Notes under the pieces: model-generated
Seen by the model: only the letters and a program-made list of their open reading frames with translations
Databases searched by the model: none
What the model was told of the DNA's origin: nothing
In this document: positions 57,251 through 64,000 of the stretch, piece after piece
How positions within the stretch are numbered: position 1 is the first letter of the stretch
Layout: the number at the start of each line of letters is the position of its first letter
Made by a program: the position numbers and the translations under genes
DNA from: Linum tenue
Lineage: Eukaryota > Streptophyta > Magnoliopsida > Malpighiales > Linaceae
Length of the DNA stretch: 64,000 nucleotides
Direction: 5' to 3'
NCBI GenBank assembly: GCA_946122785.1
Contig: CAMGYJ010000006.1
Span: 52,224,066-52,288,065, forward strand

Positions 57251-58195
57251 TACTCGATCTAACTACAACATCCCAATCGCCGGCCAAGTATAACCGGCGA
57301 CCGGGTGCAGCATAGGGCAAGCAAGCAATAAAAATTTATCGTACCACGGGGATCGAGGCTTACCCTACTTCACGTTTAGCGTTCGTTATCTAGCCAACCT
57401 AGAGTAGTGATCAGGAAAACTAAGCTAACTAACCTAGACTAACCACTAACCTTGCTATTTACAAGGTTTGGAGCTCCCTTGGGTCCAATGTAGTTAAAAT
57501 TGCGCTTTAAAACTTAAAAACTTACTATTTTACGTTTTTAGGTCACTAAAACGCTTCTACCCAAAATCTTAGTTTTTATAACTTATATAGTTAAAAACTC
57601 TGCTTTAAAACCTAAAAAACTTACGATTTTACGCTTCTAGATCACCAAAACTTTGTACATAGAAACTCGCTTTTGACTACATTGTTTGGTCAAATCCCCC
57701 TATTTTCGACCTTTTGATCGATGTTGAGTATCCTCCTAATTCGAACGACCCACTATCCTACCGTTAGAAGATGAACTTGAGTTGTCATGAGGCTCCACCC
57801 ACGATTCCTCTCCTTCTTTCCTTCTTCCTTCTTCTCTTTGACCCACACCATGTAGTGAAAACTCGCTTGACTTCCATCGCATCCACCAAGAGGGATTTTC
57901 GATGGTTTGGCCTTGGCTTGGCAAAGAGCCGCAAATGGGTCCTTCTCCAAAAGTGCATCGAGGTCGAGTGGAAAGCTTTGGTAGCTCTTGTAACTCGTGG
58001 ATTCTTCATCCACCACGACCTCGTCTTCATCTTGGACCCCATTTGCTCTTTCGACTTCATCTTCGACCTCCTTTCCTTCTTCCTCAATGTGTTCCTCACA
58101 TTGGTGAGATCAGGTTTGAGCGAAGAAATTAGGTCACGAAAGGGGAAATGGAACAGACGAAGAAGAACAGAGAAGAATGACTCTTGGTGTACTTC
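57251..58195 (-). repeat. LTR fragment of another family (L), opposite strand
   Basis: The segment 57265-57380 (GGCCAAGTATAACCGGC..., GGGTGCAGCATAGGGCAAGC) is a distant match to the U5 end of the A/B LTR on the minus strand. A 100-bp imperfect tandem duplication (TTTAAAACYTAAAAACTTAC...) fills 57490-57650. The minus-strand ORFs at 57736-58099 have no recognised domain. Confidence 0.4.
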
Positions 58196-58871
58196 TGATC
58201 GAAACTAGAGACTATCACACAACTTCTCTGGGCTGATAGTGAACTCGTGGGCCTGATAGAGCAGACGGGGATTAGTTGATTTAAGTTGGGCTGAAGGCCC
58301 AATCTCGTTGCTGCGAGTCCAGCACTCAACTCTAGTCTCCCTAATGATCTCGACTATCAGAACCAGAGCAGCTAGAAGCAGAGACTGAGTACGCAAGGGA
58401 GAAGGTACAGAAAGTAAAGAACACAAGATGTTTTTTAACGAGGTTCACCCGAGTGCAATGGATACTTCCTCGTCCCAGAATACAGTCTGGGAGACCCTTT
58501 ATTAAACTGGAAATCAAAGACTCAAGTTGAAAAGAGAAGGAACACCATAGCAGAAGGGAAAAATAAACCGAAACAAAGAACAAAGCCTCAGATCAAACTA
58601 ATCTGAGTAGAACAATCCACTAGAGAACCTCTTCCCCTCTAGCAAAACCCTCTTGCAGAACTAAGTCCTTTACCACTTAGTTCTCTTCTTCCGCAAAAGT
58701 GTCTCAGCTCTGCTGAGATAAGAGCATATATATAGCCTGAAGCTAGCCGTTGCACCAAATCAGGAAGGCTTCCCAGAATTGCTCCAAAATGATACTTGAT
58801 TGAGCAATTTCCCTTTTTGGAGAAGATCAACAACGGTCAGAAGACAATTCTAACTTTTTTTAAGTCCAACA
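58196..58871 (-). repeat. 3' LTR of the SIRE-type element
   Basis: Begins TGTTGGACTT on the minus strand after the purine tract GGGAGAGAT. A TATA box (TATATATA) is at about 58727-58735. The segment AACCTCGTTAAAAAACATC near 58435 is common in plant copia LTRs. The inner end at 58196 is estimated from a TCA and could be off by tens of bases. Confidence 0.65.
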
Positions 58872-58880
58872 ATCTCTCCC

Positions 58881-59110
58881 TAAGTCAGATATTGTCGATT
58901 GCCTGAACCTGCAAAACAGAGTTAACAGTACGCAAGCATACACAAGAAATTCCAACACAAGCACAGCCAAGATAATCTCAAAAGCAGAATCCACCGAACC
59001 GATCTCTCCCTGAGATCAAGCCACACAAATTTAAAACATCCACAAAAAATACCAGGAGACTTCTCCACTACAACCTCAACAAAGTAACTCTCAACTTGCA
59101 AAAAGTACTA
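58881..59110 (-). other. 3' non-coding region of the SIRE-type element
   Basis: 230 bases between the stop of the third ORF and the PPT. No feature seen. Confidence 0.6.
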
Positions 59111-60232
59111 CTACACACTAGACCCTTCACTGGAAGAGACATCCTCTGACTCATTTGCAGCAGCCACTGAATCATGATCCGATCCATAGAGTTCCATCAG
59201 AGCAGCAGCAAAGGGTTCCACGAAAGCAGGGACAGGAGGGGCATGGATGATCTCATCACCACCACCAATGTCAGAATTATCCGAGTCAGAGTCAGAGTCA
59301 TCCGAGGAATCAGAGTCACTAATCCAAATCAGGTTCACCTCTCCCTCAATCGCAATATCCAGATCATTTAGAATGATCTCAACAGTGAGCCAGTGAGCGG
59401 GAGATTCAAACCGAAAGGAATTCAGATCAATGGGAAGGGCCAGGACTAAGCGAGTGATAAGCGTACCAAAAGGGAAATGATCAGAGTGAGTATGATCAAT
59501 GAAAGGAACCAGCGCCCCAAAAAGAAGTTGAGAGTAATCCAAGGGCACCTCAGCGACAGCATGAGAGATGATCCAGAGATCCAACGGTGTCACACGATCA
59601 AGCTGAGTAGAGCGAGGCAGGAACACCCTGGTGAGGCAGTAGTGAAAAACTCGCAGAGACGGATTAAGCACAGCAGCAGCCAAGGTGTGGTCATCATCAG
59701 GATGATGTCCTGTCAAATGAACTGCTTCTTCCACAATGTTGAAATTGAATAGCTCCAACTCCGACTCATGTGCAAGGTTTTCTCCAACAGCGGGAATGTC
59801 AAGCAGCCTCCCAATATCACCTACTGGTAAGGTAATCAAGTGCCCATGCACAAGACTCAAAAGAGTTCGAGACTGGAGCCCATAGTAACGCAGATTAGAG
59901 TAGAAACTGCGCACAGCTTCAGGACAGATGAGGGCAGGATGATTTTCCAGTAGGAAATCCCACCCAAGATTCAGCACCCAGTGACGGACAGCAAAGCCAT
60001 GATTGTCTAACCCAGGAAAAGGTATGTGAATGAAAGGAGCAATAGGGCGATGAGCAAATGACTGGGAATGGCGGTGAAAGTTCAAGTAGGTAGGCTCATG
60101 GAAGAAGGTTCCCGAGTAAGTAAGGGCAAAGGAGAACGTCATGATGACTAGAGGGAAAGAAGGGGTATGCAGAGGACAGACACCAAGATGAAAGCAAATT
60201 CTAAGACAGACACCACTTAAGTAGACGAACAC
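59111..60232 (-). CDS. Third ORF with putative plant transposon protein domain
   Basis: Open for 373 codons from 60232. An internal ATG at 60142 (343 aa) is an alternative start and begins nearer the conserved part. It lies in the same frame as pol, 80 nt downstream, separated by two stops. Motifs in order: AVRSFYSNLRYYGLQ, GDIGRLLDIPAVGE, LRVFHYCLTRVFLPRS, PLDYSQLLFGALVPF and GTLITRLVLALPIDL. These fit the domain named putative plant transposon protein in Pfam. The C-terminus is a Ser/Asp repeat followed by an acidic tail. There is no signal peptide anchor or transmembrane helix, so an envelope role is not supported although the position is that of the SIRE env-like ORF. Function unknown. 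Confidence 0.7.
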   Translation of the reverse strand: MFVYLSGVCLRICFHLGVCPLHTPSFPLVIMTFSFALTYSGTFFHEPTYLNFHRHSQSFAHRPIAPFIHIPFPGLDNHGFAVRHWVLNLGWDFLLENHPALICPEAVRSFYSNLRYYGLQSRTLLSLVHGHLITLPVGDIGRLLDIPAVGENLAHESELELFNFNIVEEAVHLTGHHPDDDHTLAAAVLNPSLRVFHYCLTRVFLPRSTQLDRVTPLDLWIISHAVAEVPLDYSQLLFGALVPFIDHTHSDHFPFGTLITRLVLALPIDLNSFRFESPAHWLTVEIILNDLDIAIEGEVNLIWISDSDSSDDSDSDSDNSDIGGGDEIIHAPPVPAFVEPFAAALMELYGSDHDSVAAANESEDVSSSEGSSV

Positions 60233-60313
60233 AGAAAAGGAAACAAGACCTCAACAAGGAAAACGAAACACACAACAATAAATACACACTACACAAAAAG
60301 AAAGAAAGACCAA

Positions 60314-62011
60314 TCAATCAAGAATGGATCGAGAAGATCTCAATCCAATTTCATAACAAAGGAATGTGAAACGATCAGTAGCAAGAGACTTGGTAAACAA
60401 ATCAGCAAGCTGAAAATCAGTACTAATATATTGGAGATCAATGGCTCTAGATTGAACTAATTCACGGATGAAATGATACTTTATATCTATATGCTTGGTG
60501 CGTGAATGATAAACCGGATTCTTCGAGATGCAAATGGCACTAGTGTTATCACAGAATAAGGGAACAGAATCTACTTTAATACCATAATCAGCAAGCTGAT
60601 TTTTTAGCCACAAGAGCTGAGAACAAGAGCTGCCAGCAGCTATGTATTCAGCCTCAGCTGTTGACAAGGCCACAGCACCCTGTTTCTTGCAAGACCAGGA
60701 AACAAGAGAAGTTCCAACGAATTGACAACTCCCTGATGTGCTACGTCTATCTATAAGACTACCAGCATAATCAGAATCACTGTATCCAGAGAGATCAAAG
60801 CTGTTCTGTTTAGGATACCATAATCCTATATCCATAGTACCTTTAAGATACCTAAAAATGCATTTCACAGCACTCAAATGGCTTTCCTTTGGACTGCTCT
60901 GAAACCTAGCACACATACAGACACTGAATTGAATGTCAGGTCTGCTTGTTGTGAGGTACAGAAGGGAACCAATCATTCCTCTGAATTTAGACTCACTGAC
61001 TGGAACACCATCCTCGTCTTTATCAAGTTTTGTGTTAGCAGCCAAAGGAGAAGGAGCAGAATTTAAAGAGACCATGTCAAATTTAGATAACATGGAGGAC
61101 ACGTACTTAGACTGCGATATAAAAGTGCCATTAGTAGTCTGCTTAACTTGCAGCCCAAGAAAATATTGCAATTCCCCCATCATGCTCATCTCGAAGACCT
61201 TTTTCATTGAATTACAAAAGGAATCACACATATCTCGGCTTGTTGACCCAAAAATGATATCATCAACGTAAATTTGGACAAGTAACAAATCATTTGACTG
61301 TTGTTTAGTAAATAGGGTCTTATCAACAGATCCTTGTTTGAATCCTTGTTCATGAAGAAAAGCAGTCAAACGTTCATACCAGGCCCGTGGGGCCTGTTTG
61401 AGGCCATATAAAGCTTTTCGAAGCATGAAGACATGATCAGGAAACTCACTACTGATAAACCCAGGGGGTTGTGACACATAGACTTCTTCATGTATATCAC
61501 CATTTAAAAAAGCACTCTTAACGTCCATTTGAAATAAAGGAAAATTTTTAAAACAAGCATAAGCACATAACAGTCTGATTGACTCCAAACGTGCCACAGG
61601 AGCAAACGTTTCATCATAGTCAATTCCTTCTTCTTGACTGTATCCTTGTGCAACTAATCGAGCTTTATTTCTAGTGATTTTCCCTTGTTCATCAGTTTTG
61701 TTTCTAAATATCCACTTTGTCCCTATAACAGTTTGATTTAAAGGACGAGGAACTAAGTCCCAAACATGGAGATACTCAAACTGAGTGAGCTCCTCTTGCA
61801 TAGCAAGTAACCATTCCTCATTACTTAAAGCCTCCTTATAAGTTTTAGGTTCATACTGAGACACAAAGGCGTATTGACCAGGTATGTACTTACCTCGAGT
61901 TCGAAGTTTATCATTTAGATCACCAATGACTTGTTCCACAGGATGCCTCTTCTGTATATGAGGAGGGGCTGTAGACGGATTTGAGATGGAGTTCTGATGA
62001 TCCTTAGTCAA
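60314..62011 (-). pseudogene. Reverse transcriptase-RNase H of the SIRE-type element
   Basis: 565 codons open. The RT contains [32 protein letters not shown] and the catalytic YVDDIIFGS, with [13 protein letters not shown] between them. RNase H has [24 protein letters not shown] and [13 protein letters not shown], so all expected catalytic acidic residues are visible. The frame is in phase with the preceding integrase linker, from which one UAA at 62015-62017 separates it. Confidence 0.9.
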
Positions 62012-62017
62012 AACTTA

Positions 62018-63651
62018 TGTTCTTGATTTAGAGCTGTTTTCAGTTGCGCTGCTGTCAGATTCTACCTCAGGTTTTCTCTCCTCAAGACCTCGAGTCAGCT
62101 CAAGCATGTCATATAAGAGAGGTTCCTGTTCAGATTTCTCATCAAGATTATTAGTATCATTAAAAACAACATGCACAGATTCCTCCACCTTTCTAGACCT
62201 CTTATTATACACACGATAAGCTTGCCCTTTAATTGAATAGCCTAGAAATATACACTTATCAGACTTGGCATCGAATTTTCCAAGGTAATCCTTGGTATTT
62301 AGAACATAACAGGGGCAACCAAAAGGGTGGAAATATGACAAATTGGGAGTTCTGTTTTCATTAATTCATAAGGAGTTTTTCCCAACCCTTTTCGGATAAG
62401 AACTCTGTTAATAACATAGCAAGCAGTGCTGACTGCTTCTGCCCAGAAGGATTTAGGCAGATTGTATTCAAGGAGCATAGTACGAGCACATTCAATTATA
62501 GTTCTGTTTTTTCTCTCCACTACCCCATTCTGTTGGGGAGTTCTAGGAGCTGAAAAAGTGTGAGTGATCCCAGATTCATTGCAATGAATCTCAAACTCAT
62601 CAGAAACAAATTCTCCACCATTATCACTCTTGATAGTTCTAATTTGATCACTATAGATATTGACAAAAGCCTTAAATTTTCTTAAGGCTTCATCTTTATG
62701 GGATAGAAAATAAACCCAAGAGAAGCGAGAATAATCATCAACAAGAACAAGTACGTAATTTTTTCCTCCTAAACTAGTCACGTTACAAGGGCCAAACAGA
62801 TCCATATGGATCAGTTCAAAAGTGTTTTTAGTAGTGATATCTGGCTTGACTTTGAAAGATTTTTTTCTGTGTTTACCAGCAATGCAAGTTTCACAGAAGA
62901 AATCATTTTTTTCTTTCAAGACAGGTATCCCACGCACACAGTTTGACTTAGCAAGTTCTACTAGTTTAGGAAGACTAATATGACCCATCCTTCTGTGCCA
63001 GAGCATCTCTTGCTGACTTGAAACAATGAAGCATGTTTCATTGAAGGCACTTAAGTCATTTAGGTCAATGACATACATGTTGTTAACCCTTTTAGCAACA
63101 AACAAAAAATTTCCATCTTTTAATCTCTCAACAGTGCAATGATCAGCCTTGAAAGCAACTTGATTACCATTGCTACACAGTTGACTAATGGATAAAAGAT
63201 TGTGCTTCAATCCATCAACTAACAAGACATTACGAAAAGAAGGCAAAGGCTGTTGACCAATGGTTCCACACCCAATGATGTTACCATGGCCATTATCACC
63301 GAATATAACTCTGCCACCATCCATAGGTTTTAAAGAAGTGAAAAGAGATCTCTTACCAGACATGTGGTGTGAACAACCACTATCTAAGTACCATTTTCTT
63401 TCTTCTTGATCAGATTTCTCTGAGAGAAGATTCATTTCATTAGTTGCCTTGGACAGTTCTGCAGCCATGAATGCTTCTTCATCAGACCTGTTAACTTCAG
63501 GTTCTGAGTCGTAATCACTCCACGAAGCCTTCATTGCTCTTTCTTTAGCCTTCAAAGTTTGGGGGCAATGAGCCCTTATGTGTCCGAGCTTTCCACATTT
63601 GTAGCATGCCTGAGATTCCTTTTCCTGTTGACCTGTCTCAGAATTTCTGGT
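62018..63651 (-). pseudogene. gag zinc knuckle, protease and integrase of the SIRE-type element
   Basis: Zinc knuckle CYKCGKLGHIRAHC near 63610. Protease active-site region WYLDSGCSHHMSG near 63390. Integrase zinc region WHRRMGHI...CETCIAGKHRK near 63000-62880. Core: IHMDLFGP (first Asp), IKSDNGGEF (second Asp, near 62630) and PQQNGVVER (Glu, near 62520). A one-base frameshift near 62360 moves the C-terminal SYFHPFGCPCYVLN part into another frame (62341-62018). An in-frame UAG at 63652-63654 separates the upstream gag. Confidence 0.88.
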
Positions 63652-63654
63652 CTA

Positions 63655-64000
63655 CTGTGACAGCAGCCTATCTTGATAGCCAGATTTGTTACGATCATAA
63701 AATGGAGGTCTTAACTCATCAGATAATCTTTTCTGATCATTTTTATACTTGAGCATACGGTGAAACTTCTTGCTAACTAAGGCAAATTCTTTATCAAAGT
63801 CATTTTCACTATCAGAGTCATAATTCACAGCCTTGGATTTGAAAGCAAGGTTCTTTTTACGTTTCTCATCTTCTTGTCCAACTTGTTTAATTACATGTTC
63901 ATAGCTAAGCAAGGAACCTATGAGTTCATTGATAGGTAAAGTAGTTAAATTCTTTGCTTCCTCAATCGCAGTGCGCTTAGGAAGCCATTCCTTAGGTAAC
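63655..64000 (-). pseudogene. gag C-terminal part of the SIRE-type element (partial)
   Basis: The frame is open from the window edge to the UAG at 63652. It includes INELIGSLLSYEHVIKQ-type gag sequence, a Lys-rich stretch and KEFALVSKKFHRMLKYKN. The N-terminus is outside the window. Confidence 0.8.

Larger units (their letters stand above)
58196..64000 (-). mobile_element. SIRE-lineage Ty1/copia element, runs off the right edge
   Basis: Minus-strand order is gag, protease, integrase, RT, RNase H, a third ORF, the PPT (58880-58872) and the 3' LTR (58871 to about 58196). Copia order (integrase before RT) and RT sequence place it in the SIRE/Maximus lineage. The 5' LTR, PBS and gag start lie beyond 64000. 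Damage is limited to one UAG, one frameshift and one UAA across about 3.7 kb, so it is a fairly recent copy. Confidence 0.88.

Noticed and set aside
57753..58016. Minus-strand 87-codon ORF
   Set aside because: Overlaps other short open frames on both strands in LTR-like DNA; no domain recognised.
59111..60232. Envelope protein
   Set aside because: No signal peptide, furin-type site or membrane anchor; the domain is that of plant transposon proteins.

Overview
The window is plant nuclear DNA, an angiosperm and most likely a eudicot (inference). Only two host genes are supported: an intronless NAC-domain transcription factor (plus strand, CDS 49902-51386) and a complete six-exon gene for the chloroplast outer envelope pore protein OEP37 (minus strand, 51972-54346). 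They are convergent and form a small gene island at about 49.8-54.4 kb. Almost everything else is transposable-element DNA.

Left part (1.4-36.6 kb): two related Athila/Tat-like Ty3/gypsy elements lie head to tail on the minus strand. Element A spans 1417-9400. Element B spans 9424-36566. Both keep gag, protease and an Athila ORF-1-type gene but no reverse transcriptase or integrase. B's 5' LTR is split by element C (17935-35994, TSD AAACC), a plus-strand chromovirus-like Ty3/gypsy element with an initiator-Met primer site. C's integrase gene is split by element D (23097-34641, TSD CCACC), a plus-strand gag-protease deletion derivative. D's 3' LTR is split by element E (28611-34210, TSD TCCAA), a minus-strand Tekay-like element with two nearly identical 2281-bp LTRs and only 1038 bp of non-coding interior. 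This is a four-level nest B > C > D > E. The target duplications of C, D and E are all exact. DNA transposons sit inside it: a 727-bp hAT-type element in B's gag and a 1316-bp Mutator-like element in D.

Middle part (36.6-49 kb): more Athila-like debris. There is a minus-strand element J (LTR, 3' region, gag piece) that appears to be split by a plus-strand element I; a plus-strand LTR/PBS/gag fragment G carrying a 417-bp Mutator-type MITE; a possible CACTA terminus; and a D-like LTR F.

Right part (55-64 kb): a minus-strand LINE 3' end with an RNase H-like coding remnant, interrupted by an 836-bp element with a 7-bp TSD; a truncated A-type LTR (K); an inverted LTR fragment of another family (L); and the 3' half of a SIRE-lineage Ty1/copia element on the minus strand. 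That element carries gag, protease, integrase, RT and RNase H, then a third ORF with a putative plant transposon protein domain.

The most interesting signal is in the LTR promoters. Five element families (A/B/K, D, F, J and C) each carry inverted repeats with family-specific arms that end in AC, around a centre that begins GGTC or GGTT. In four of the five these lie directly upstream of a TATA box. The same cassette, with its own TATA box and a conserved downstream intron, recurs inside A and B upstream of the ORF-1 gene.
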